From Acanthaster planci (Eukaryota > Echinodermata > Asteroidea > Valvatida > Acanthasteridae): DNA of 39,880 bases. The notes below the pieces were generated by a model, which ran no database searches, was not told the origin of the DNA, and worked only from the letters and a program-made list of their open reading frames with translations. The stretch spans positions 554,655-594,534 of the forward strand of contig NW_019091362.1 of assembly GCF_001949145.1 (NCBI RefSeq). Reading direction: 5' to 3'. The position numbers and the translations under genes were made by a program. Below are positions 1 through 12,349 of this stretch, piece by piece (the stretch's first letter is position 1; each line of letters starts with the position of its first letter).

Positions 1-1807
1 GATGCTGCTAAATTTTGTTTGTAATCCATCCACGTTAACCTGAATGTTTCTTCTGAATTGAAGCACTAAAACACAACATCATGCAAACAAACAGACCCTT
101 TTTCAAATCACATTTTTATTCAATTAAAATTACATTTCTCTCTCTTGTTGATTCCTCCAATGAAAGTTTTCATTTTTCATGCACAATTTCCTAAACAATT
201 CTGAAAGTTTATAATTTGTCCAAAAGTAAACCATTAATTTTTGACAAAAGTTTCCTACCCAAAGCAAGATGCAAATAAGCTACACTGCACATAAAACGCT
301 TCAAAAAATAAAACACTTCAAACAATTTTCAAAATCTAAATACATGTACATATATTATGATATTTAAAAATTACTGTTTGAAACTAGCAGTTTCATCTGA
401 TGTAAATTAAAAACTGCCTTGGCCACTGTATTGTAACAATAGGACTATGCAGCTCTTAAAGTATCTGTCCCACACTGTTCAGATGAGAGGACTATGGCAG
501 ATGTTGGTGTATATCCAGTACCAAGGACACAATCCTCTGAGCTAGAGACTTTCATCCAGTAAAATTCGTGTAAAGAAGACACATGGTTTTTCAATCAATC
601 AAAAGAGAAAACAATTTCAAGGACATGGATATCTGGTCAATTCGTCTTGCTTGCTGAAATGTCAAATGATATTTGTTATATATCTTCAACAGATTATCCT
701 GCTATGCTCTTGGTATGGGCAGGTTCAGATCCAAATGCACTGAATAGCACCACAAAATTGGAGTTTTCCTAACATAAGAGGATGATGCCAGTTGTGGTTT
801 CCTATTTCATAATGTACTATCATCATAATATCATAAACTGCATTAAACGTAGCTAAGTCGTTTCACAAAAGTATTTGTGGTCGGCAATTTTCAGGGAAAT
901 AAACTACAGTAATTTTACTGCATGTACATGCCTACACGTAGCATCTCTAACCATGCAGATATTTGTTTAGAGTGTTTTGTAATGTACATGTAACAGAATA
1001 AACATTGGTGGTACCGACAAGGATGGAATTCACTGAAATCCAGCAAGAAAAGGATGTCAGTACCAGTCTCCAGACGCCTTACAGCATTGGTGTTAATGTT
1101 CATGGAGGAATCGCAACATGTAACATTAGGGCTAGGCCTTACATGTAACATTAGGCCTACAGACTTCACAAAATGAACTTAGCCCTCATTAGGATGACTG
1201 ACAGCTTGCCATGGTAGGTTTTTGCGAAATTACTGCCATTTGATTTTGGACATTTATCACATTTTTTAAGCATATGAAAATTCCTTTTAATGGGTCAACA
1301 ATTTATTTCTTAACATGAAATGGAGACTGTACGTTAGGCCTAGGCATAGGCCCTAGGCTGCTTGAAAACATCATTTGGCCTTGTGATGGGCTGGACCACG
1401 GTTCATTCCTTTTTTGAATTATGTTCTATTTTTTACTCATCGGGGGGGGGGACATCTGTCCAAGAGCATTTCGGTCATTCTGTAAATGTGGGGTCCAAAA
1501 TTGTGTCATTTTTGTATCCCTGTTACACTTGACCTTAATGGCCTGTATAAGTTTACACAGAACTATCATTAAATTAATTTCAAGCTATTTCTATTTTTGT
1601 TTGGTAGGTGGCATGCATTAATTCATCACTCATGGAAATTACAGAGTGTGCTGCTGAACTTACTAAATCATATGTCAGACGTGACAGGGACATGAAAAAA
1701 ATTGGACCCCTAATTAATAGAATGACCCATTTGCCTGGACTAGAAAAGTATACTCCAGCTTAGATATTAAATAAAACATTTAGTAGAGTTAAATAATTGT
1801 ATCCTGT
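1..1807. other. Non-coding intron stretch, AT-rich
   Basis: No gene was seen. TACATGTA octamers lie at 341, 985 and 1140. Two TAGGCC-rich patches occur at about 1127-1160 and 1334-1360, each including the palindrome TAGGCCTA. A run of ten G lies at 1442-1451. Short open frames here have no recognisable features. Confidence 0.6.
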
Positions 1808-2100
1808 GTTAAATTTTGACTAGTGAATTTAGTGAGGATTGACAAATCTGTCACTTGTTGAATTTTGAATAGAGAATTTGGTAGGGATTGACAAATCTGT
1901 CACTTGTTGAATTTTGAATAGAGAATTTGGTAGGGATTGACAAATCTGTCACTTGTTGAATTTTGTATTTGAATTAGGTGGGGATAGACAAATCCATCCC
2001 TTGTTAAATTTTGAAGAGAGAATTTGGTGGGGTTTGACAAGTCTGCCCCTTGTTAAATTTTGCACAGAGAATTTGATGGGGCTAAACAAGTTCATCCCTA
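1808..2100. repeat. Minisatellite, six units of about 49 bp
   Basis: The start word GTT(G/A)AATTTTG recurs at 1808, 1857, 1906, 1955, 2003 and 2052, giving periods of 49, 49, 49, 48 and 49 bp. Each unit carries GAATTTGGT(A/G)GGGATTGACAA-type sequence. Units 2 and 3 are nearly identical, while units 4-6 are diverged and G/C-shifted (CATCCC, GCCCC). This suggests an old array with a recent local duplication in its first half. Confidence 0.93.
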
Positions 2101-2915
2101 TCTGAAGCACACGTGTGTTTTTTGAGCTGGGTCTGTCTCTAGTTGATAACTGTGTTGTAATTGTGAGTTGTACGTGTCAATTTATTGTCCTTGAAAACAG
2201 GAAACACACAACAAAAAGTGCACAAAAAACAAACTCTGAGAACTACAGACAAGCATTTGCAAAATTCTTTAAAAAATTGCACATAAATCATCAAAATACA
2301 AGACTTATCTGATAGAATAAAAAACAAGTGCAATTATTATAAGTACAATTATTTTCAGTAGAGAAAAGAGACTCGCATTATGGAGCATCAATTTAAAACT
2401 TTTTAATATTTAATTGAAAAAAGACGAAGTGAATGCATTGATTCTCCTTTTTTGCTGAAATGTGAAAATTTGCAATTAATTATGAAGGTTGTTACAAACA
2501 TCTTTCACCCCATTTTCTCCCAAATGTCACTTATGATTCAACAAGAAACACATCACAAAATGAACTCTGAAGTCTGATTGTATTTCTATGGTATAAGTTC
2601 AGCAAACTTTACGCAATGCGGAAGATCTCCACAGATGGATTTTGGTATAGTCATTTGCTGATTAGCATCACCATTTACAAGCAACAGAAAGTGACCATGA
2701 CTTTGCCGAATTTTAGGGCATGCACATAAACTAAGTGGAAGGGGTGAACAATACGTGCACAGTTATAAGATGGAATGTTAAGAGTTCACTGGCCATGAAA
2801 TTCGTTCAACGATAATTCTTTTCTCTTATGTCGTTGAGGAGCATTCAGTTTGGAGCCCAGAATTGGTGCACGTCAAGTTGCCCCGTGTATGAGTGACTCT
2901 TTTAATTTTCAAATT
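2101..2915. other. Non-coding stretch between two tandem repeats
   Basis: AT-rich unique-looking sequence with no recognisable gene. Two overlapping short open frames on opposite strands at 2115-2333 are compatible with chance. Confidence 0.5.
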
Positions 2916-3110
2916 TGACTCGCGATAAACACATGGTGTTCAGTACCTTCTCATTGTTGTGTGAAAGTTATCAGAACACATGACTCGCGATAAACACATG
3001 GTGTTCAGTACCTTTTCATTGTTGTGTGAAAGTTATCAGAACACATGACTCGCGATAAACACATGGTGTTCAGTACCTTTTCATTGTTGTATGAAGGTTT
3101 TCAGAACACA
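2916..3110. repeat. Tandem repeat, three units of 65 bp
   Basis: TGACTCGCGATAAACACATG starts at 2916, 2981 and 3046, an exact 65-bp period. The units differ at only a few bases (TTCTCA/TTTTCA; GTGTGAAAGTTA/GTATGAAGGTTT). The near identity implies a recent expansion. Each unit includes an AP-1/CRE-like core, TGACTCG, and a CGCG, so three evenly spaced copies of any bound site result. That binding is conjecture. Confidence 0.95.
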
Positions 3111-3792
3111 TCAGAACAATAACACAACAGCTTGAGCTTCCCTTTAGCTGTAATCATCTGTGTAAAAACAAAAACAAAGTAAGAGTATTTACATACAAGG
3201 AAAACCTCTGATTGCTGAAAGTAAAAATTAAATTACTTGCTTCTAAAAAAAGGTTTGCAAGTAGTTTTGTCCAAGTCTGTACTGCGAGCCTGCATATGAA
3301 AAATCAATATTTTATTTCTTTAGTTTTATTCAATGTTCAGTAACAGGGTGATTAGATAAGAGACAAAGAGTAGAGAACTGTTCAGTTTTAAGAGTGGTAG
3401 TTATACCCATAACAAGACAAATATAACTAGGGACTGAAAAGTGAAAACCCAATCTAAATGCTGACCTAGATGGAACAGGAACATGGGGTTGTAGAGATAG
3501 AAACTAAGGAAAGCACCACTGAGCCAACTAACTTGACTCTCCCAAAATACCTGGTCTGAAGTGTAGGTAAATGTTTAAAGAAAAAATTGGGACAGTTGAA
3601 ATTGATATGCCCACACCAGCAGAAGTACAAGCATTGGAATCAGTTGGATTCAAGTTTTAAACTGATACTTTTTAAAAAAAACACTTGTCCCTGCACATCC
3701 AATGCAAATCAACCTGAATATTTTTGGCAAGAAAGTTTCAGTGCCTACTCAATTCCTGTGATGTAATTTAACCCAGCAGAATGGTCTTTGTA
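3111..3792. other. Non-coding stretch
   Basis: AT-rich sequence with no gene, repeat or recognisable element seen up to the MITE-like element that starts at 3793. Confidence 0.5.
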
Positions 3793-4021
3793 CACTACTC
3801 AAAAAAGTTAAGGACCTCTTTTTATTTTGTGCATACTTTTTTTAAATAAGATATTTTACTGCTGAAGGTACCCCAATACAACTGTCCTGAATTTTTTAAT
3901 TTTTTTATTCCAATGAGAACGCCATCTAGACAAAAAAAATGAAAGAACTAGGCTCCATTCATTGCTTGGAAAAAGATTACAAGTTGAGAGAAAAGTTGTC
4001 CTTAACTTTCTTTGTGTAGTG
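3793..4021. mobile_element. Tc1/mariner-like MITE, 229 bp
   Basis: The left end CACTACTCAAAAAAGTTAAG and the inverted right end (reading inward CACTACACAAAGAAAGTTAAG) match over about 24 bp with two mismatches or indels. The left end is preceded by TA. The right end is followed by CA, which a single change could derive from TA. The interior is AT-rich, has no transposase frame, and is too short to be autonomous. Known: Tc1/mariner elements insert at TA. The family assignment rests only on the ends and the flanking dinucleotide. Confidence 0.75.
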
Positions 4022-7000
4022 CATGTTAACAAAACTCAAACACTTTCTTCACAAAATTGAATAAACTGATGAGAATTGGTTTTAAGTTAGCATTTTCTGT
4101 TCAACTTAATGTTGGTCACAAAACTGAAGCTACTCAGTTTCCTATCCCCACTGTGGAGGATTTGAGAGGTACTTTTCATTTGAATTAATTTATTTTTGGG
4201 GTTTCACAATGCACTGAATTCTCAATCATTGCTTTCTTGTGATCCAACTTTCATTAGTGCATTAGTGATATTGAACCAAAAATAATGGTATGCATGAGGC
4301 AAATGTGCTGTAGAACATGGGACAAAGCTAGTTTGGAGTTGCTTGTGATTCTGAGAAGAATCTGTTCTCTTTGAGGATTCTAAGTTAAACTCCTGGTCCT
4401 TTTTCTCTGAATCATGCATTTCAGGCACCATGTGAGCATCAGTTATCATGAGCTTTTCAGTTGAATAAAATCACACAATTTCTCTAGAGAGAGAAAAATA
4501 AAAGAACGACCCCTCTATAACGCTGACACAAACCTCTTCGGTGTTCTCCCTTACACCACAGGTGCAAACCTTTCTCTCTTGCCTGAGAAGCATGGCAGTA
4601 TGATTCATTCTGAGCCACTTTGCAAGTCTCAAGTCTCTACTCAAGATTTAATCAAGTGTAGCAATATCGAGGAAAAGTGAGAAGAAAACAAAAAAGCCTC
4701 TCAAGTGACCTGTGCATACACCGCAAGGCTGCCGAAACTGACGTATCATTAATATTTCATTTAAATTCACTTTAAGTGCAGCTGAAAAAATTTACAGATG
4801 CATTTGCATTCATAATGCAGTGCGCGAGTACCAAAGATTGAAGTGCATCGGCGAACGGGACTTTTTGGTGAGAGAAATTTCCTGTCTTCAGTTGAATAAA
4901 ACAGCTTTTACCAGTAACGCTGAACCATGCATGTTCAGTATCTGTGAAACTCTACCATCTGGTGGCAATAGTTCCCCAGCTGGGTGTCGTTATCAGTTAA
5001 CAATGATTGGCACATTTTTGTCAAGGTTTAGCACTCATTTCAAAGAAAGCCGCATGAGACACAGCCTACAGCTTCCTTTCAGTTTTATGGTATTGTGGGC
5101 TGATGTAACCAAGAGAAACAAAAAGTGGAACTGATCTGTATTTGCAATTGTTGACAGAAGAGTAATATTACCCTATTCATTACAGTCATCAGGCTATTCA
5201 ATCTGTCCATTTGTTTCTCTCTTATGTTAGCTGAGATGTTACCCAATCAATTCTGTAGCGCCATCTTTTTGTCTTGACCTTCATTTGTTCCCCTTGTTGT
5301 TTGTGTTTGTTTTATGTTGTTTTATTGATAACTTATATTACTCTAAGCTGTGCTGCTCATTCTCATTCAAGCTCATTTCCTCAGTAGAAATATTTTATTG
5401 TATTTCTTTATTTTTGGTTAAACAGAATGTTTAAAACAGAGAATCCCCCCAAATCCTTTGGAATCCTGCTGATTCTCAAACACAGATTGTAAGAGTTTTT
5501 GTTGGAAATGCTGGATAAACTGGTTGCCAGCTCCTCATTTCTGTCATTGGATTCTTTCAGATCAGATTAATACACAAATATTGGATTGTAAGGATTGATA
5601 TTAACTTACATGTAAGTTGTATCACAGTTGTATCTGACGTTTTCCTCATATTTTCCTGTCTCTGTATTCATATTCTGTCTCTATTGTATTTGCCACTTTT
5701 GGGTAACAACCGATGTTTCCCTGTGCCATTAAGGTGCCTTGAAGTAATAGCATGCAATCAGGTATCCTTACTAAATTATTGGATTCACAGCTGCTTTCCA
5801 TGATTGCTTCAGTTCATCACATTGCTTTGGAATGATGTAGGTTGGTCTTTGGTTGGACTGTAACTGGACCGTCTCTGTTGTACCCACCCAAACTTGATAA
5901 CTCCCGACATGGTGTATTCATTAACCAATGACCTTTGTGTACTTAAAAGTACTTCAGAGTCCTTCATATATCAAAATTTCATAGATTAGGAGGCTGGTAT
6001 ATGATGGGTGATATACACAGCTGAACATATATTGGCTTGAGTTACCAATACATTGGCAATACCCCCCCTCTCCATTTCATTCTCTGCTTTTGTAATGAAT
6101 AATTAAACTAGCAGTCCACTGCTGATGGCTATTTAATAAAAAGAAAAAAAACAGAGAGAGAAAAAAAACCCTATATCGTGAAGCCAAACAGATGCTATGC
6201 AAAGAAAAGGTGGCACTTCACGTCGTCCCAATTAATTCAGGAAAGTTGGCCAGCTACATGTTGTGCTAGTTATACAGTTGAGAGTGAGTGTTGGTGCGTG
6301 TGACAAGTGCTTGGTTGGTTCTATGTGAGGTGATCTCAACTTGCTCCTCCCCCTCCCACACACACACATGTCACATCAGTTAGTTTTCATAGGTATGAAC
6401 CTGCTTGTCTTTTTTTTTTTCATTTTGCTGATTTGTCATACCTTCATGAAATTCTAGCATTTTCTCGTGCATCCTTGGTACAGCATATGTGACTGAAAAC
6501 TTTGAGGAACCAGAAATATAAACGGCCAACTACATGTAAGATTGGAATGATTTTTCAGGAATTTCAATTGTGTAACTAACTCTGTGTAAAGATTTAGACA
6601 CTCATTTGAAACTACTAACATTTTCGCATGGAAGGTTTTTATACTTGCACAGTGCACCTGTCCTTTTGAGTGAAGGGCTGTAGAAGACAGGTATGGTCAT
6701 TTTTGGTGGGGATAATTTTGTCCAATTGTTCATCTTGAGAAAGCCCCATTTTGGTAGCAGATGGCTTATGTAATTGGCTTTCTTGGCCAAGCTGAATTTG
6801 ATGCCAATCAAGATTGGCTGTGACTGTGACAAAGAAAAGAGGTCTGTCATTTCAAAGTTCCTAACCTAAATGTTACTGGTACATCCCGAACTCTGAATAA
6901 GACATTTTGTTTTGCTATGTTTTGTTTCTTGGTTGATGTTTTAATAGCCATGGTCCTTGGAAGTTTTGTTTAGAATATTTCTGAATCGGCATAAATCAAA

Positions 7001-8160
7001 CCAAGTTACCCTGCACTAAACTAGCATAAGATTTTGTTTTAACTACTCCAGTAACATCAAGCTTCAGTAACAGGATTTGGGCAGGTCAGGCCTGTATCTA
7101 CGTGTATTTGATACTAGTGAAAACCTACCTGAGGCTACAATGGTTGTTTGACAAAAAGGATGCAAAACTAACTTTAGTGTCTCAATTGTCCATTTAGGAG
7201 CGAATAATTTGCGACACAGTTGCAGAACTGGCTTGAGCTCCACCATTGTAAAGTCGAGAGAAAAAAATATTTAAGGAAGAGGGTTTTCAGCTACACGGTG
7301 GGAAATATCGCTTTGAGTATGTGTGGTTCTGAAAAGAACCGGTCACTCGATGTTTTGGACAATGAGTGCTCTGTCCGTCTTCAGGACAAAAAAAAATTTG
7401 TATTTTCTAAACAAAAACTTACATGCTCCTTAATCAGTTTTATACTTTCGACATTGCACTGCTTAAACATTTATAATTAAACACACAGGTCATTTGTCTC
7501 ACAGAAAAATGTAGTTAGTATACTCTTAAAATATTTTGAAACGGATGAAAATGGTTGGATACCTAAATCCAAGCATAACAAAAATGACATTAAGATGATA
7601 ACAGAGTATTTATGTCTTTTTGAAAGCAGACAATAGCGTCAGTCAAGCAGACGTCAAAGGAAAGATGTTAAAAAAATGTAAAAATGTACATGCATGAATT
7701 AGAATACCATGAAATGACATGCAGTTGATGAATGCTAGAACCATCGGCAAAAATCACATGGAAATCCAGTGGAAGACGGGTCAAACTGTTGATCATCAAG
7801 AGCCAGCTGTAGCTCGTGGCAATGTGCACTTTACTCTGTTTGCCCCTTGTCAAGTTCATTCCAATTGAAGCTTAACCCCTGGAAGTTTTATTGGATGTAT
7901 AACTCCGTGGAAGCTACCTTGTGAATTTACCCTGAAAAAAATTGACAAACACATGAACCTGCATGTTCATACATGTCTGTTTCCACTCTTTCCTTTTTTT
8001 CTCTCCCCTTTATCGTTTTTGTTTGTAGTTCATAATTTTTATCCTCAGGAATAACATTGGCTCTGAAGAAAAGGACCTTCATCTTGGTGTAGATTTTTGT
8101 TAAAATTGGACAACTTAGTTTTAAATTAAATGCAGGTGTTTTTTTTATCTGGGGCTTTGG
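4022..8160. other. Non-coding stretch
   Basis: No gene recognised. A 104-codon frame at 4820-5134 has no motif and no compelling splice context. A purine tract lies at about 6138-6170 (A-runs with AGAGAGAG) and a T-run at 6411-6420. TACATGTA occurs at 5607 and 6531. Confidence 0.5.
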
Positions 8161-11140
8161 TGTGGGTTTGTACATGTACGCCGTTTGCAATTTAATGACA
8201 ACCGGTAGCATAATTGCATTTTAAGTTGCTGTTATTTTTTTCTCTCAGGAAATAAGTTGTAATTACAGTTGGTGGTATTTTTGCAAACATTACAACTATT
8301 CTGTATATAAATTTAGAACCTTATTCCTCATGATAGATTCTGCAAACCGCAATTTATTTTGAAGTGACATAGAATCATTTAATCTCACTCCAATCTCACT
8401 CCATGTTGTCGGGTAAGGAAATGAAGTACTTATTTTTCTAGGCTGGGGTAGATGAAGATTTGAGATGACTTTTGTCACATCTGCAGTCCTTACAATAGCC
8501 AAGTTGCTTTGCAACTCCCCCTAGCATTCAGAGATTGGGTATCAGTGTCCAAGCTTGATATATCTCCTGGTAAGGGGCACCCTTGCCCTCCTTCAAAGGA
8601 AAGAACTGAAAGGCCAGCTGACACAATAAGCCAGGTATTGGCAATATAAAACCAGGCCTGCACAATGCCTGCCAACATTGCTCTGAAATCGAACACCATT
8701 CGGCGCAAACAGGAGATGCAGAAGTACCTGCTGAATAGTTACCGCAGGCCAGAAGCCTGAAGGCGGCAGTTTTTTTCATTACTAATAAGTCGAGTTGTTG
8801 ACACTGAAAAGGTAGCTGTTACTCTCAAAAATTGAAGAAAAATCCTTGTATATTGTACATATAGGCCTACATGTACCTTTGTAGTCGATCTTCAATTATG
8901 CTTGAATACTTACAAGTACATGTAGGTCTACTCTTGCTCTGCAGACTCATTTCTGTGTTGCCCATCTGTGTGATGATGTTTATTTTAACCATCGGGTTTA
9001 TTCACTTGGCATTACAACAGGTGCCGTAGTGATAAATTGGGTTGTTCAGTTGGTCTCTCATTTATGATACAATTGGTGTGACATACATAATATTGTCTGC
9101 TCTCATAAAGTGAGTTGACTGACTAGCATGCAGTTTGGAGATGTTCACTTTTGCAAAATTGAAAACTAGCAGTGATGGACTTATAATTGTCAGCCGAGCC
9201 TCCTTTATACGTGGTCATGATTATAAGAAACATGCCCCAGAGCAAGACATTTCCCCCATCCCTTCTATCCACACACCCAATATACACGTACATGTATGAG
9301 TTGGAAAGATCTCACTGAAATGAATGCTCAAGTGTTTACCATCTATACGGCTACTGATGAGGGGTCCTCTTAATTTCAGTATCTACATACATGTACATGT
9401 ACATAGACTCAAATAGGCCATTTGTTTTTGCATGCATTCTGGCAATGTTAACCAATCAGAAGCCAAGGAAGCACAACTGTTACAATTTTAGAAGTTTTTA
9501 AGGCAGGCTTTTAGCCTTGCTTAGGCTTGTACTAGCTGCATTTATTTATCTGTACACAATTTCATGCCTGTTTCTACTAATGGTCACAAAGACTCTGTTT
9601 GGGGATATTTACCACAAAAAGAGACTGTATTCAGCCTGACATCATTCATATTGACATCTGTGTTTGTGTCCTAGTCAAGTGGCAGTAAGTCGCAGATTTT
9701 TGCCTTGGGTGTACATGTACGTGTACCTTCAGAGCTGAGTGGAGATAGTCTCTCCCTAACTCTACAGATCTGGAGGGGGGGCTTCAACTTAAAAAGAAAG
9801 ACCCTGGAGTGTGCAGTCATCACAGGCAATCTAGGGGAGGTGCGGGGGTAGAAAGATGTTTCCTTGTAACACTTTACCGTTCTTTTCTTTTTCAGCTATT
9901 AATTTTCACGACCCTGAGGATTAGCCGATCAGGGCTTGGCCAATTACCAGGACTCACTGCATCTGTAGTGGTGTTTGTCAGGGTGTGTAGGAGGGGAGTC
10001 TCTATCCATCTATGCTCCTTGTCAGAGTTATTTGAGTTGCCTCTGGGTGTTTGGTGTGTCATTTTGGGTCATGTATTCTCTACTGTGCCTTTCTTCATTT
10101 GATTTTACTTGCCTCTCACGTTATGCTTGGCTCGTAATCTGCAGCTTGATTACCCAGATGAAACCAAGATTTCCCTGGTCACCCTTCCCTCCTCTTGTAT
10201 TATGTTACAGACAGTCTTATCTGGAACATTTTCATGTATTTCAGTTTGTCAATAAGTCAGTCAAAATAACTCTGCAACTTCCTCCTCCAACATAAATAAA
10301 ACACATTTTCTTTACAACTCCTATTTTTAATACATGTATGTTTCTAAAGTCTTTTAAAATTCATTTTGGCTCTTTGAAACAAAATGAAGATGGAGACAAA
10401 AAAAAACTAATTTGTAACCTTGTGCGTAGTGTACACTTTGTGTTGGGGATAGAGAGGGCTTAGATCTGTGTTAGGTGGGTTTTTAATTAGTAGGAGGCCA
10501 ACTGAAAAAGAATATTGTACATGCAGATTTATTTGAGGATGTGTTATATTAACATGAACTGTAATCATGTGCTGGTACATGTAGGTTTTTGCTAAATGTT
10601 TGCCTCTATCTCCTTTCTTCTTTTCTGTTTTCCATGTACAACCTGTCTTGAGGTTAAAGCTTACCGCATATTGCATCTTCCACATTGAATTGAATTGTCT
10701 TCCTTCTCAAGTATGCAAGTCTTGCTGTCTTTTCTTGTAGATCTCACCTGAAGTGGCTTTTTTAGCTTTAAAAAGGCCTTTTCTTCAGTCTCTCGTAAAA
10801 TAAATGACTGATAGTGTGTTGTCTTGATGAGCCGGAGTTCCTCTCATTATCAACCTTGAAATTAAAATGGTTGATGACTGTCTTCTCCGATGTGGAACAT
10901 TTTATTATGGCAGGAGAAGAGACAAGCATACGAGTATGTGTGTAGGACTTTTTTCTGCTTGACACATCATCGCACATGATAAGTGTTCCTCAAGGACTGC
11001 CTCACGAGGGCCTGTGAGTTTGCCGAGGGGGAATAAACGATTCATCAGAGTTGATGTAGCGATCCATATGAATGCCATGTAAGCATCTTGAGGATTTCAG
11101 TGGTCTACTTGTTTGCTCCCCTGTGAATGTACATGTAGAT
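8161..11140. repeat. Cluster of the palindromic octamer TACATGTA
   Basis: Exact TACATGTA occurs at 8171, 8869, 8917, 9289, 9388, 9394, 9712, 10331, 10576 and 11130: ten copies in 3 kb, where base composition would predict about 0.1. Several are embedded in short (ACATGT)n runs (9386-9404). They lie in otherwise dissimilar sequence, so they are not copies of one long element. No gene was seen in this stretch. A perfect 2 x 11 bp tandem (AATCTCACTCC) lies at 8381-8402. Confidence 0.85.
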
Positions 11141-12221
11141 CACTTCGGCCTGTTTTTAATGGGTGGGAGAGACTAATTTCAAGAGAACCGTGTTTTGCCA
11201 TACTCTCCAAAAATAGTAGTTAAATGTTTTTCCTTTCCCATTTGAGTGGAAACAAATATGGAACTGCAGCTTACACCCAATTCAGACAGGTGTTCCAGAG
11301 CTGCACTGGATCAAATGGATAAGAAGCAACTCAAGTCAGTACAATTAAATTCTGGTTTCGATCAGGCGAAATTAATTTGTAGGGACTCAGTAACTTCCAC
11401 AAAATCACAGGACTACTCACAAACATAAATACAAAAGGCCTTCATTGTATTGCACCAGAATTGATATCTCATATTTTTGTGCTTACCCATCCAAACTTAT
11501 TTGAATCTGTGGATTTTCAGATTTGTCATTAACTCACTACTCATTTAAATATACATTTATACAAATTTGTATGGAGTTTGGCTCATACTTGGTCAACATC
11601 TAACAAGACGTCATTCCTGAGTCAGCCTGAAACACTGCAAATGGGTTCTTTCATCCACTGGTGCACCTACGGTAGTCACCCCCAGTCACTCCTGATTGCT
11701 TAATATGTTGAACATTTCATGTGCTTAATTCAAATCTTGGCTTTATTTTTATTTCGTGCAACTTTGGAAACCCTGTCTGAAAAGGGAGTCTCTGCTCCCT
11801 TACTCAAAGATTGAGCTACATCTACGACATTGTTTAGTCCACAATCCTATGCAAACTATTGATATTTGACATCTTTTTAAAGTCACACTGTACTGTTTTC
11901 CTTTGGTGAATGCCATCGCTGGATGTGTTTCTTTCAGTACAGCTTGAAACTTGCCCCCTGATGGCCTGCATCTGGAGCTCTTGGATAGGAGAAATAACAC
12001 GAACAATTTTTAGAATTTGCCTTTTTTGGCTAGTTTACTTCCTTAAAAAATACCTGTGAAAATGGCCTTTGACAGCCCCTACAGTCCCAAATCCTTTCTG
12101 AAACAGTCCCGATTTCAGTATGATTTTACATACACCCTAGGTGATGAGGGTTAAATATTTACATAGTAATTCATAGAAACTGACGTATGGCCTGACCTGA
12201 AAAAAGAACATGCTAAGAATA

Positions 12222-12347
12222 TGGCCGATTCACAATAGTGCGCCACCAAGAGTTTGCAACCAAGGCACATTGGGCTGACAAATTTCGTGCATTGTGACTG
12301 GCCAACGCGTTGCAAACTCCTGGTGGTGCACTATTGTGAAACGGCCA
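12222..12347. mobile_element. Short MITE/foldback element with 39-bp terminal inverted repeats
   Basis: The left arm (12222-12260) and right arm (12309-12347) are inverted repeats matching at about 36 of 39 positions. Both read inward TGGCCG(A/T)TTCACAATAGTG and end in GAGTTTGCAAC. The loop is 48 bp. TA dinucleotides flank both ends (12220-12221, 12348-12349), as for Tc1/mariner-type insertion, although the palindrome itself extends through them (AATA…TATT). It has no coding capacity. RNA from either strand could form a long hairpin. Confidence 0.85.
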
Positions 12348-12349
12348 TA

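Noticed and set aside
1808-3110. CRISPR array (regular repeats)
   Set aside because: The units are contiguous tandem repeats without unique spacers, in a spliced eukaryotic gene context.
4820-5134. 104-codon + strand open frame
   Set aside because: No similarity recognised, and no convincing acceptor/donor pair with a family match.
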